Shown piece by piece: positions 16,969 through 26,400 of a stretch of 35,723 nt of DNA. The notes under the pieces were generated by a model. That model was not told where the DNA came from, did no database searches, and saw only the letters and a list, made by a program, of their open reading frames with translations. Source of the stretch: Victivallales bacterium (GTDB taxonomy: Bacteria > Verrucomicrobiota > Lentisphaeria > Oligosphaerales > Lenti-02). Both the position numbers and the translations under genes were made by a program. The stretch covers positions 1-35,723 of the forward strand of contig QKCY01000034.1 of NCBI GenBank assembly GCA_003245525.1. Direction: 5' to 3'. Within the stretch, counting starts at the first letter, position 1. The number at the start of each line of letters is the position of its first letter.

Positions 16969-17790
16969 CTAGTGGGACAGGGAGTTATCTGCGGATGCAC
17001 TGCGGTTCGTGATCCACTGCATGAGCCCGACCAAGAGGATGGTGAGGATCATGACCAGGGTGGACAGGGCGTGGATCTCCGGGGTGACACCCCGCTTGAC
17101 CGAGGCATAGATGAACAGGGGCAGAGTGGTCGACTTCGGCCCGGCGGTGAAGAAGCTGATGACGAAGTCGTCGAGGGAGAGGGTGAAGGCCAGCATGGCA
17201 CCCGCCATGATGCCGGGCCGCAGCAAGGGCAGGAGGACCTTGAAGAGCACCCGGCGATGGCTGGCGTAGAGATCGTAGGCCGCTTCCTCCACGTCGGTGC
17301 CGATCAGCTCCAGCCGCCCGCGGATCACCAGGGCGACGAAGGCGATCTGGAAGGTGATGTGCCCCATGATCATGGAGCCCAGGCCCAGCTCGAAGAGCCC
17401 GGTCAGAGCCCGCAAGGCGCTGAAGGCGACCACCAACGCCACCGCGAAGATGATGTCGGGCGTGACCACCGGCAGGTGCAGGAGGAGGTCGAGCCGTCCG
17501 AGCACCTTCTTGCCCCAGGGGAAGCGGTAGAGCCCGATGGCCAGGAAGGTGCCGACGATGGTGGAGATGAGGGTGGACACCACGGCCAGGACCAGAGTGT
17601 TCCAGGCGGCGTTCAGGATCATCTCGTTGTGGAACAGCTTGATGTACCAGTCCCAGGTGAAGCCGCCCCATTCCAGCCCCAGCTTGGAGGCGTTCACCGA
17701 GAAGACGGCCACGCAGAGCAGGGGGATGTAGAGGAAGCAGAAGATGAGCACCGAGATGGCGCTGACGGCGGATTTTGCCCGGTCCTTCAT
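16969..17790 (-). CDS. potC: Polyamine ABC transporter permease PotC
   Basis: The product has 273 residues with about six hydrophobic membrane spans. The inner-membrane permease EAA loop is visible in VEEAAYDLYASHRRVLFKV followed by LLPLLRPG (about 165-193), the site that contacts the ATPase. An N-terminal span (SVLIFCFLYIPLLCVAVFSV) and FSLDDFVISFF-like residues (TLSLDDFVISFFTAG) are typical of PotC/PotI. The start overlaps the potB stop by 4 bases (ATGA), and GGGGAGG lies upstream as the ribosome-binding site, so potB and potC are translationally coupled. Confidence 0.94.
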   Translation of the reverse strand: MKDRAKSAVSAISVLIFCFLYIPLLCVAVFSVNASKLGLEWGGFTWDWYIKLFHNEMILNAAWNTLVLAVVSTLISTIVGTFLAIGLYRFPWGKKVLGRLDLLLHLPVVTPDIIFAVALVVAFSALRALTGLFELGLGSMIMGHITFQIAFVALVIRGRLELIGTDVEEAAYDLYASHRRVLFKVLLPLLRPGIMAGAMLAFTLSLDDFVISFFTAGPKSTTLPLFIYASVKRGVTPEIHALSTLVMILTILLVGLMQWITNRSASADNSLSH

Positions 17791-18731
17791 CGGTGGGCCT
17801 CCCCGGTGGTATGCCGCCGTCGGCTAGCGGACAGGGCGGCGAGGGTGAGAATCATCAGCACGAGGCTCAGGGCCGCCCCGAAGGGCCAGTCGCGGCTGGT
17901 GCCGAACTGCTGCTGGATCAGGTTGCCGATGAGCATGTAGCGGGCACCGCCCAGCATGTCCGGGATGACGAACATGCCCATGGCCGGGATCAGGGTGAGG
18001 GTGATGCCCACCGAGAGGCCCGGCAGGGTCTGCGGCAGAATCGCGTGGCGGAACACCCGCCAGCCCTTGCCGTAGAGGTCGCGGGCCGCCTCGATCAGGG
18101 TCCAGTCCAGCTTCTCCACGGCCGTGTAGAGGGGCAGGGCGGTGAAGGGGAGGAACACCGACACCATGCCGATGTAGACCGCGAACACGCTGGGGTACAG
18201 GGCCTGGCCGCGTTCGATGATCTCGAACCGGGCCATCAGCGAGGCCAATGGCATCTCCGGGGCCAGGGCTAGGAGCCAGGCGTAGGTGCGGATCACCAGG
18301 TTGGTCCAGAAGGGAATGAGCAGGACCGTCAGCCACAGGGTTCGGGTCCGGTCCGGGCGCATGGCCAGGAAGAAGGCGAGCGGATAGGACAGCACCACGC
18401 AGAGGAAGGTGGTGACCACCCCCACCACGACGCTGCGTCCGAAGATCAGCAGGTTGTCCGCCGACCACCCGAAGAAGCCGAAGCCGAGCAGCCGCTTCAT
18501 GTTCTCCAGGGTGAAGGTCCACTGGATGTCGCCGTAGTCGCCGCGGGTGGCGAAGCTCACCACGAAGAGGGAAAGGCAGGGCAGGGCGAGGAAGATCAGA
18601 ATCCAGCCGAGGCCGAGGGAGGAGAAACCGAAGCCCCGCCACATCAGCGCCCGCCGCTTCTTCATCACGCCGTTGAAGATCACCAGCCCCTTGGGGGCGG
18701 CTTCGGCGTTGGGATGGTCGTTGTCAGCCAT
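17787..18731 (-). CDS. potB: Polyamine ABC transporter permease PotB
   Basis: The product has 314 residues and six predicted membrane spans. It has an unusually polar N-terminal stretch of about 30 residues before the first span near residue 40. The EAA loop (IEAARDLYGKGWRVFRHAIL then PQTLPG) and the motif PFWTNLVIRTYAWL are typical of PotB/PotH. It pairs with PotC to form the inner-membrane channel. The start codon lies inside the end of potA (8-base overlap, ATGGCTGA), indicating coupled translation. Confidence 0.94.
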   Translation of the reverse strand: MADNDHPNAEAAPKGLVIFNGVMKKRRALMWRGFGFSSLGLGWILIFLALPCLSLFVVSFATRGDYGDIQWTFTLENMKRLLGFGFFGWSADNLLIFGRSVVVGVVTTFLCVVLSYPLAFFLAMRPDRTRTLWLTVLLIPFWTNLVIRTYAWLLALAPEMPLASLMARFEIIERGQALYPSVFAVYIGMVSVFLPFTALPLYTAVEKLDWTLIEAARDLYGKGWRVFRHAILPQTLPGLSVGITLTLIPAMGMFVIPDMLGGARYMLIGNLIQQQFGTSRDWPFGAALSLVLMILTLAALSASRRRHTTGEAHR

Positions 18732-19743
18732 GGAGCACCACCACCGATTCCTTGGGCACGTGGACCATGACCTCCTCGCCGGAGGCGATGGGGCGGATGG
18801 ACTCGGTTTCGACCCGGAGGCCGTTCTCCAGGAGCAGTTCCTGGTAGCAGCCCCGGTAGAGGGCGGTCCGGACCTTCGCTTTGAAGTCGCACCGTTCCGG
18901 GCTCTGGGTCACCCGCATGTTCTCGGGGCGGACGGTCACCATTCCCTCTTCCCAGGGGACCTCCTGGGGCACCGTCCATTCGCCGAACTCGGTGGCCACC
19001 TGGTGGTCGCCGGTCCGCTTGGCGGCGATGAAGTTCTCGGTGCGGAGGAAGTCGGCGACGAACCGGGTCCGGGGGCGGTCGTAGACCTCGCGGACGTCGC
19101 CCACCTGGGCCACCTCGCCCACGTTCATGACCGCCATGCGGTCGGAGACGGTCAACGCCTCCTGCTGGTCGTGGGTGACCATGATGAAGGTCTTGCCCAG
19201 CCGCTGCTGGATCTGGCGCAGCTCGATCTGCACCTGGATGCGCAGCTTGGCGTCCAGCGCCGACATGGGCTCGTCGAGGAGGAGCAGTTCCGGCTCGTTG
19301 GCCAGGGCCCGGGCGAGGGCCACCCGCTGGCGCTGGCCGCCGGACATCTGGTGGGGCTTGCGGTCGTCGAAGCCGTTCAACTGCACCAAATCCAGCGTCT
19401 CCTTGGCCTTCGCGATGGCAACGGCTTTGGCCACCTTGCGGGAGATCAGGCCGAAGGAGACGTTCTCCAGTACGGTCAGATGGGGGAAGAGAGCATAGCT
19501 CTGGAACACGGTGTTGATGGGACGCTCGTTGGCCGGCATCCAGGTGATCGGTTTTCCCCCGAGCATCACCACGCCGCTGTCCGCCATCTCCAGTCCGGCA
19601 ATGATCCGGAGCAGGGTGGTCTTGCCGCAGCCGGACGGGCCCAGGAGGGTGAAGAATTCCCCGGCACGGACCTTGAGGTCGACACACTTGAGTGCCTCGA
19701 GGTCTCCGTAGCGTTTCCAGATTGCGAATGCCTTGAGATCCAT
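18724..19743 (-). CDS. potA: Polyamine ABC transporter ATP-binding protein PotA
   Basis: The product has 339 residues. Walker A is GPSGCGKTT (35-43), the Q loop is at Gln81 in FQSYALFPHLTV, the signature is MSGGQRQRVALARAL (133-147), Walker B is LLLLDEP (153-159), and the H loop is THD (190-192). A C-terminal regulatory OB-like (TOBE) domain follows from about 240 (VRPENMRV). It energises polyamine import through PotBC. It is first in the cluster, so the promoter for at least the transporter block should lie in 19744-20141. The ribosome-binding site (GGCGAG) is weak. Confidence 0.95.
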   Translation of the reverse strand: MDLKAFAIWKRYGDLEALKCVDLKVRAGEFFTLLGPSGCGKTTLLRIIAGLEMADSGVVMLGGKPITWMPANERPINTVFQSYALFPHLTVLENVSFGLISRKVAKAVAIAKAKETLDLVQLNGFDDRKPHQMSGGQRQRVALARALANEPELLLLDEPMSALDAKLRIQVQIELRQIQQRLGKTFIMVTHDQQEALTVSDRMAVMNVGEVAQVGDVREVYDRPRTRFVADFLRTENFIAAKRTGDHQVATEFGEWTVPQEVPWEEGMVTVRPENMRVTQSPERCDFKAKVRTALYRGCYQELLLENGLRVETESIRPIASGEEVMVHVPKESVVVLHG

Positions 19744-20141
19744 TGTGCTTGCTCGCCTACGTCAGGGCCATCATTGCCTGCCGTTCGCACACCGTACCGG
19801 GAGTGGTGCCGACAGTTTTCATCGGTCGCGACACCATCAGCATCGCCTATGCCAAATGGCCGATAAACTGAAATAAACCATGTGTGTATGTATATAACAT
19901 GCGAATAGCAAGTTAGTTAGGACATGGGCATACAAACACGCATGTATGTATAATGCGGTCTTCAGGGTTGCCATTTGTGTCCCCCGGGCTCGCGGACGAA
20001 GACAAATTTGTCTGCCCGCAAAATCCCCGTCCATCGGCACAGACGGAAGTCGGCCTGGCGGCCTGGGCAGCCAAGTCTCGCTACACCAAGCGGATACCGT
20101 CCATGGAGCGCTGCATCCGGTTCACGCCGGGAACGCCGCGG
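19744..20141. promoter_or_regulatory. Control region upstream of the polyamine cluster, with AT-rich island and palindrome
   Basis: These 398 bases hold no credible gene; they lie between the potA start and the 3' end of the GH127 gene. About 19855-19960 is markedly AT-rich against very GC-rich surroundings and carries alternating GTATGTATA-type tracts, including CGCAT/ATGCG arms at 19940-19958. This is the expected promoter zone for potA. A perfect 14-base palindrome lies at 20000-20013. A weak sigma-54-like match lies at 19839-19854 on the minus strand. A single sigma-70 promoter could not be fixed by eye. Confidence 0.5.
20000..20013. promoter_or_regulatory. Perfect 14-base palindrome AGACAAATTTGTCT, candidate operator
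   Basis: This fully symmetric 14-base site lies 257 bases upstream of potA, on the far side of the AT-rich island. Its symmetry and length suit a dimeric regulator. It does not resemble the palindrome upstream of tetR (8396-8425), so the two would need different binding proteins, or one of them is not an operator. I saw no second copy in the window. Confidence 0.4.
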
Positions 20142-22157
20142 TCAGTCCAGCGGCAGCCAGACGGCCATCTCGGGTTCGCCCCGGTTGTTCCAGGCGAAGT
20201 AGGGGATAAGGCGGATCGGGACCGGCCGCGGTTCGCTGTCACCAAGGGGCTGGTATAGGTCTTGCCCGGTGGGAACCGGCAGAGCGACGGCCTCGGCTTC
20301 CAGCACCGTCACCCCAGTGAGCAGCTCCGGATCGTGGCGGATGGTCCAGGCGGGGTTGCGCGGGAGACGAATGTCCCCGACCCCGACGCCCTCGGGAAGA
20401 TCGGTCGATTCTAGGCAGTACACGATGGGACCGCGGGTGACGGCCACGTGGCCGTGTGCATGCTCCATCATGGGGTGCCCGGTCATGAGCCGGACGGGCA
20501 TCGGGAAATCCAGTTCGATGGTGTCACCTGCCTGCCATTGCCGTTCGAGCGTGAGATAGCTTGACGGCACCACCGGGGTGGCGACGTTCGCGCCGTTGAC
20601 AGACACGGTGGCCCCGACCGTCCATGGGGGAATGCGCAGGTGCAGGGCGAAGGGTTCGCCGATGTCGGTCGCGCGGACGGCGAGGGTGATCCTGCCGTCC
20701 CAGGGAAAGTCGGTGGTCTGGGCGAGCTCCAGTCTGCCGAGGCCGGGCAGGACGGTGGCGAGCTGGCTGGCGGCGTAGTGGTGTACCCAGAGTCCCGTTT
20801 CGTCGGCCATGTAGAGGTAGGCGTTCCAGGAAGCCTCCGTCCGCATCAGGTTCGTGGGGCAGCAGATGTTCTTTTCCCCCGGGTCCACGCGCTGGTGGTA
20901 GTCGTTGTTCAACAGCACATGCTCCCGCCCGTACCAGCGGAGCGGATTGGTGTAGGACCAGCCCTGCCCGCTCAGATTCACCCCGGCGAGGATCGCGTTG
21001 TACAGCGTGCGCTCCATGGTCTCCGCGTAGCGCGCCTCGCCGGTGATGGCGAGCATGCGCCAGCCCCACATAAAGGTGCCGATCTGGCCGCACGTCTCGT
21101 TGTACGCTGTTGCATTGGGCAGCTCGTAGGGCGTGGCGGCGGCCTCGTGGACCACGTCGTTGGTGATCGTGCGTCGGCCCGGTTCCGGGTCCCGCGTGGA
21201 GAATCCCTTGTGGTGGGGGCAGACGCCGCCGGTGATATAGAGCTTGCGGGTGGTCAGGTCCGTCCACAGCCTGGCGAGCGCTGCCAGGAGCGACTCGTCG
21301 CCTGTCTCCATATAGGTGTCGGCGGCTCCGGCGAAGAGGTAGGACCAGAACACCGCGTGCCCCACGACTTCGGTCTCCTGCCGCAAGGGAATGCGGTCCT
21401 GGCAGTTGTCGCTGTTGCCGGCTGGCCCCCAATCGGTGTGGGATACCTTGCCGCGCGCCCGCCCCCGGTTGTTGATGATGATGTTGGCCAGCTCAAGGTA
21501 ACGTGGTTCGCCCGTGGTGCGGAAAAGCTCTGCCGCCCCCATGATGATCGAGGGATTGATGGGGCAGTTGGCCAGCATGGGATCGGGGTTGGTCGTGTAG
21601 GTTCGGTGCACCCAGTCGGCGGCTCGGCAGGCGACGGCGAGCAGCCGATCATCGCCGGTGAGCCGCTGGTGGGCGCAGGCGGCCGTCATGAGGTGCCCCA
21701 TGGTGTAGAGCTCGTGATTGCCCTGGAAGGACAGTCGCTCGAATCCGCGCAGCGTGACTTGGGTGGCGATGTAGCCATCCGGCTGCTGGGCCTTGGCGAT
21801 GACCGCGACGATCTCGTCCAGCAGCCGCAGGGTCGCGGGGTCGGGGTGCTGGACCTGGAAGTAGCAGGCCGCCTCGATCCACTTGTAGACCCAGGCATCC
21901 TCCCACCGGCACCCCTTGGCGCCGCCCTCCTTGAGCCCGGCCGCTACGAGCAGGTTATGCCACGCCCAGGGCTCGGCCAGCTCCCAGAGACGGGGCAGGG
22001 TGACGGTCCGGGCGCGTTCGAAGCGACGTGCCCAGAAGCCGTCGGTGAGGGTGACCTCGTCCAGACGCAGGCAGCGGAGCTTGGCGTGGGGACTGCCCGC
22101 ATTGTCGATGAGGGGAACCGGGACAGACGGGGCACTGGGAGTCTGGGTCTGGTGCAT
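20142..22157 (-). CDS. GH127 family glycosidase (beta-L-arabinofuranosidase-like, DUF1680)
   Basis: The product has 671 residues and matches the (alpha/alpha)6-barrel GH127 family. The zinc/catalytic residues known from HypBA1 (Glu322, Cys340, Cys417, Cys418) have counterparts at Glu338, Cys356 (AYNETCGQIG), Cys432 and Cys433 (ICCPTN) with nearly identical spacing. The family releases beta-L-arabinofuranose using a cysteine nucleophile; some members act on other sugars. C-terminal beta-sandwich domains follow from about residue 490. No signal peptide is visible, so it probably works in the cytoplasm on imported oligosaccharides. It lies 27 bases after the SGNH hydrolase gene on the same strand. 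The exact substrate is not proven. Confidence 0.88.
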   Translation of the reverse strand: MHQTQTPSAPSVPVPLIDNAGSPHAKLRCLRLDEVTLTDGFWARRFERARTVTLPRLWELAEPWAWHNLLVAAGLKEGGAKGCRWEDAWVYKWIEAACYFQVQHPDPATLRLLDEIVAVIAKAQQPDGYIATQVTLRGFERLSFQGNHELYTMGHLMTAACAHQRLTGDDRLLAVACRAADWVHRTYTTNPDPMLANCPINPSIIMGAAELFRTTGEPRYLELANIIINNRGRARGKVSHTDWGPAGNSDNCQDRIPLRQETEVVGHAVFWSYLFAGAADTYMETGDESLLAALARLWTDLTTRKLYITGGVCPHHKGFSTRDPEPGRRTITNDVVHEAAATPYELPNATAYNETCGQIGTFMWGWRMLAITGEARYAETMERTLYNAILAGVNLSGQGWSYTNPLRWYGREHVLLNNDYHQRVDPGEKNICCPTNLMRTEASWNAYLYMADETGLWVHHYAASQLATVLPGLGRLELAQTTDFPWDGRITLAVRATDIGEPFALHLRIPPWTVGATVSVNGANVATPVVPSSYLTLERQWQAGDTIELDFPMPVRLMTGHPMMEHAHGHVAVTRGPIVYCLESTDLPEGVGVGDIRLPRNPAWTIRHDPELLTGVTVLEAEAVALPVPTGQDLYQPLGDSEPRPVPIRLIPYFAWNNRGEPEMAVWLPLD

Positions 22158-22184
22158 AGTGGGTACTCGGTGGAGGGAGGATGG

Positions 22185-23156
22185 CTACTCTGCGGCTGTG
22201 CGGATTCCCTTGAACTCGCCCAGTCCCTCCCAGGCGATCCTCTGCAGATCGGCAAGATCCTGGCCGGCGAAGGTGCGCTGGATGGGGTTCCCATCCCGGT
22301 CTTTGGTCTTGTCGGCCTCCCCGTCCTTCTCCAGAAACCGGATATCGGTGACGCTGTCCACGGGCAGGCCTTCGGGCGACCGGTCGAACAGGGCGGCGTA
22401 GAAGGTGCAGGCCGTGAGGTAGGCCATTGTCTGGTTCAGATGGGAGTCGTTGACAAACCGGAGCGTGAGGTCGGGCCGCACGGTCTGGCAACGCAGGGCC
22501 ACCAGGGACATGGGAACAACCGTGGCATCGATCCGGTTCGCGAGCCCCGCGATCAGCCTGGCCTTCGCCAGGACTGGCTCCGGGTTGGGCGGGGCGGTCA
22601 ACGGAGCCGCGTTCTGGGTGTCCTGCGTGGTCTCGTAGAGCACCACCCGGGCTCCCTGGGCTTTGATCAGTTCGGCGAACTTCGGGGCGTACTCCACATA
22701 GAGCGACTGGTCTCCCTGGAGGTCGTCCCGGTAGGACTGCAGGACGACGATGTCCCACTTCTGGCGCCGGGTTGCCAAGCTCGCGAGCAGCGCGCGGTGC
22801 CTGACGAGGGCTTGTTTGGCGTACTTGTCCGCAGGGTCGTCCTCGACCGCCTTCTCCAACGCCGCGATGGTCGCCTGCTCCTCGTCGGCCGTGAGCTCGG
22901 CGAGGCGCACGTAGTTCTGCGTGCCGAGCCGCCAGTGATCCACCAGCCGCCGCCCGCCATAGATGACTTGGGTGATGTTGAACGTCAGCCCGGGATTCCC
23001 CGCCTCGGCCATGGTCTTCACGACTTGGGCCAGATTGTGCCGGGCCGTGAAGCTGTTGCCGATGAAGAGCACATTCAGCGTGCTCGGTTCTGCGGCCTGG
23101 CTTCGGTCGGCCAACAGGAACGCTATGGAGAGGAACAGGAGGGTCGGTAGGCGCAT
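22185..23156 (-). CDS. Exported SGNH/GDSL-type hydrolase
   Basis: The product has 323 residues from ATG 23156. This start gives a clean signal peptide (MRLPTLLFLSIAFLLADRSQA) with GGGGAG 10 bases upstream; an upstream in-frame ATG at 23198 would put 14 polar residues in front of it. The SGNH pattern is visible: nucleophile Ser35 in LFIGNSFTARHN, a block QSYRDDLQG, and the Asp237/His239 pair in NDSHLN. Such enzymes deacylate carbohydrates or lipids; a role removing acyl groups from a glycan before or alongside the downstream GH127 enzyme is an inference. The gene is divergent from the DUF748 gene across a 255-base region. Confidence 0.82.
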   Translation of the reverse strand: MRLPTLLFLSIAFLLADRSQAAEPSTLNVLFIGNSFTARHNLAQVVKTMAEAGNPGLTFNITQVIYGGRRLVDHWRLGTQNYVRLAELTADEEQATIAALEKAVEDDPADKYAKQALVRHRALLASLATRRQKWDIVVLQSYRDDLQGDQSLYVEYAPKFAELIKAQGARVVLYETTQDTQNAAPLTAPPNPEPVLAKARLIAGLANRIDATVVPMSLVALRCQTVRPDLTLRFVNDSHLNQTMAYLTACTFYAALFDRSPEGLPVDSVTDIRFLEKDGEADKTKDRDGNPIQRTFAGQDLADLQRIAWEGLGEFKGIRTAAE

Positions 23157-23411
23157 GGTTGGAGGGCTCCCCGTGGCGGCCATGGTTTCCGGCGGCATAC
23201 AGCGGCTGCCGCTCGCTGGAACAATACTCCTCCACGCGACCCTGGACCATGCCTACTCCCGTCGCCCTGCAACTCGCGGACACGATTCCGTAACCGCCGC
23301 GCGAGGAGGAATGGCTAGTTGTCGGGGAACGCACGGCTTACTTTATGTTCAAAGGTACCCCAAAGGCAGGGCGCGAGTCATTCAGTTCCTGGAACCCCCT
23401 GGACACGACAG
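23157..23411. promoter_or_regulatory. Divergent region between SGNH hydrolase and DUF748 gene
   Basis: This 255-base spacer separates divergent starts. It contains a perfect Shine-Dalgarno AGGAGG at 23304-23309 that serves neither annotated start at its usual spacing. It could serve a TTG start at 23319, which is in frame with the DUF748 gene, or a 34-codon leader at 23311. A relatively AT-rich patch (TTACTTTATGTTCAAAGG, 23339-23356) is the only promoter-like stretch. No firm -35/-10 assignment is possible. Confidence 0.4.
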
Positions 23412-23415
23412 ATGA
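23311..23415 (+). CDS. Possible 34-residue leader peptide overlapping the DUF748 start
   Basis: ATG 23311 follows AGGAGG by only one base, which is too close for efficient initiation. The frame ends with TGA at 23413-23415, overlapping the DUF748 ATG as ATGA. The overlap is typical of translational coupling, but the composition is unremarkable and no family is recognised. It may be chance. Confidence 0.2.
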   Translation: MASCRGTHGLLYVQRYPKGRARVIQFLEPPGHDR

Positions 23416-26400
23416 AGATTAGACAACTGTTGAGAAACCGCAGAGTACGATTGGCCCTGGTAGTGGTCGGCGGTTGGGCGTTGGTGGTCCTGGTGGGATG
23501 GTTGGCCCTCCTGCTGCCGATCCAAGTGCGCAATCTGATCGCGGACAAGGGGTCGGCGGCGCTGGGTAAGGATCTCCGCGTCCAGCGGGTGACGTTCAAT
23601 GTCTTCCGCCTGCGGGCGACGGTCGAGGGCATCCTCATCTCCGAACCGAATGGCGGTCCGGCCCTGGTTACGGTGGACCGCCTGGTGGCGAACCTGTCCT
23701 GCGGCTCCCTGTTCCATCGAGGAATCGTGCTGGACGAGGTCATCGTGGAGCAGCCCATGGCGTGGGTGGTGCGGCGGGCCGACGGGTCGATCAACCTAGC
23801 CGAAATCGGGGCGAAGCCGGACGCGCCTAAGCCACCGGCCGAGGAGCCCTCGGAGCCCATGGCCGTGCTGCTGAAGAAGGCGACCCTGGTAGGTGGCGCG
23901 GTGCGGCTGGACGATGAGACGGTGGGGGTGACCCACGTGATCCATGGTCTCGACCTGTCGGTCGGGAGGGTCTCGACCCGGCCGGAGGACAAGGAGAATG
24001 AGATCCTGGTCGCCATCACGGACGGACGGATCAACTGGGCGAGTCTGACCGCCCTGATCAAAGCCAAGCCCTTCGCTGACACTCCGGCGTACGTGGTGGC
24101 CGATCTGGGGCTGAACGACGTGGACGTGACGCACTATCTCCCCTACGCGCCGATGCCGGAGGGGTTGCGGGTGAACTCCGCGCGCATCGATCTGGGCCCC
24201 CTGAATGTGGAGGCGGAACTGCCGGCTGGGGCCACGCCGCGTGTCCTGGTCTCGACCAACTTCCGCTTGCGGGATGTGGACTGCACCGAAGCGGACAGCC
24301 AGCCGTTGCTGCAGTTGAAGTCGCTGGCCCTGCGGGTGGCGCCCTCGCGTCCGCTGGCGGGAGACGTGAAGATCGCCACGCTCGCTTTGGATGATCCGCA
24401 TGTCTGGGTGTCACGCAGCAAAAACGGGGAACTGAACTGGTTGCGCGCGACCCGAATGGCAGAGGCCGCGAGCCCGGCCCCGGCGGCAGTCCCCGAGGAC
24501 CCGACCCCTGCGGCCGCGCCCGAGAAAAAGTCCGAGCTGCCGCGCATTCGGCTCGGGGTTTTCGCGCTCAACCGGCTGGTGGTGGATGTGGCCGACCACG
24601 CGGCGGATGCGCCGTTCGCGACGGAACTGATCCCCGTGTCGTTCACGCTGAAGGACCTGGACACGGCACCGGACAAGGAGGGGACGGTCTCGCTGTCGGG
24701 GACCAGCCGGTTCGGGGAAACGTTCGACCTGACCGGGGAGTTCTCGCCCAATCCCCTGACGTTCGATCTGCGGTTCGAGGGCGGGCCGTTCCCGATTGCC
24801 GAGTACGCGCCTTACTACCGCCATCTCGCGGCGGTCGATGTGACGGCGGGGACGGTCTCCACCGGGCTGCGGGTCAAGATGGTGCCGGACGGCGGGATCG
24901 AGGTGTCCGACGGGCACGTGGAGGTCGCGGATTTCGTGGCCGTCGCGCGTTCGGACCGACGTGAACTGGTGAAGATTCCCGCGTTCTCGGTGGAGGGAGC
25001 GGCGGCTTCGACGGCCGCGCGGACGGCCTCGGTCGGGAAGGTGGCGCTGGCGAATGCGCGCGTGAACGTGAAGCGGCTTGCGGACGGACGTCTGGACGTG
25101 CAGACGCTGCTACCGGAACCGGCTTCCCCCGCCGCCGCCGCACCCGCCCCGGAGGAGGCTGCAGCACCCGCTGCCGAGGGGGACGCGCCGCCGTTCGTGG
25201 TGTCCTTGGCGCAGTTGTCGGTCGAGAACTTCGGCGTTGGTTTCGCGGACGCTTCGGTGAAACCCGCTTTTGCCGCCGATCTGAGCGTGGATGTGGAGGC
25301 ATCGTCCCTGAGCACCGCCGCGAACACGGCGGGCGAGGTGAAGGTGAAGCTGGCCGAGACCGACGGGGTCTCGCTCTCGGCGGACGCGAATCTGGGCCTG
25401 AACCCGCTCCGGGCGGAGTTGCGGACCGCGCTGGCGGATCTGATGCCGAAGCGGTATGCCGCCTATTTCACGGATGCGGTCAACTTTGATATCCAGTCGG
25501 GTGTGGTGGGGGCGTCGGCGCGGGTGGTTCTGCCGGTCGAAGGCGTCGACCGGTTGACGGTCTCGGATGCAGCGGTATCCCTGGCGGACTTCGCGCTTGC
25601 TGGCAAGGGGGAGAAAGAGGCTTTTGCCACGCTGAAGTCGTTCTCCGTGTCCGGGGTGTCGGTCGCGATGGCCGACCGGCAGCTAGCCATTGGCCAGGTG
25701 GCGCTTTCCGGTGCCCGGCTCTCCGCCGAGCGGGCTGCGGACGGCTCCGTCGATGTGGCCGCGTGGCTGGCCCCGGTGGGCGGCGAATCCGGCGAATCCC
25801 CGGCGGCGACGTCCGCCCCGGCCGAGGTCCCCGCTGCCAGTTCCCCGTGGCAGGTGGGGGTGGCCAAACTGTCCCTGGCCGACGTGCATCTCGCGGCCAA
25901 GGACCTGGCGGTGGGAACACCGGTGGACGTGGGACTCGGGGTATCGTTGACCGCCGGAGGAATCTCGACGGCGAGCGACGCGGCTCCGGCGGATCTGGCT
26001 CTGGCGCTTGCCCTGGACGGGGGCGGCGCGATCCGGCTGGACGGCACCGCCAGCATCGCGAAGTCCGCCGCAGACCTGCAGGTGGCCATCGAGGATCTCG
26101 CCTTGCAGCCATTTGAACCCTATCTGCGGGATCAGGCGGATGTAATGCTGAAGGCGGGAACGGTCTGGACCAAGGGGACGCTGGCGGTGGACGCCGGTGG
26201 CGACAAGCCCCAGGTACACTGGCATGGCGACTCCGGCATCCGTTCGTTTGCGCTGATCGAACCCACCACGGCGTCCCGGCTGCTGAACTGGGAGGCACTT
26301 TCCGTGACCGGCGTGGATTTCCAGCTGGACCCCATGAAGATCCGGGTGGCCGAGGTGGCGTTGGCAGGACCCTATGCCGGGCTCAGTGCGGCTTCCGACG

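Noticed and set aside
20640-23150. Plus-strand open frame of 836 codons opposite GH127 and SGNH genes
   Set aside because: Antisense shadow; the zinc/catalytic Cys and Glu of GH127 and the SGNH motifs are on the minus strand.
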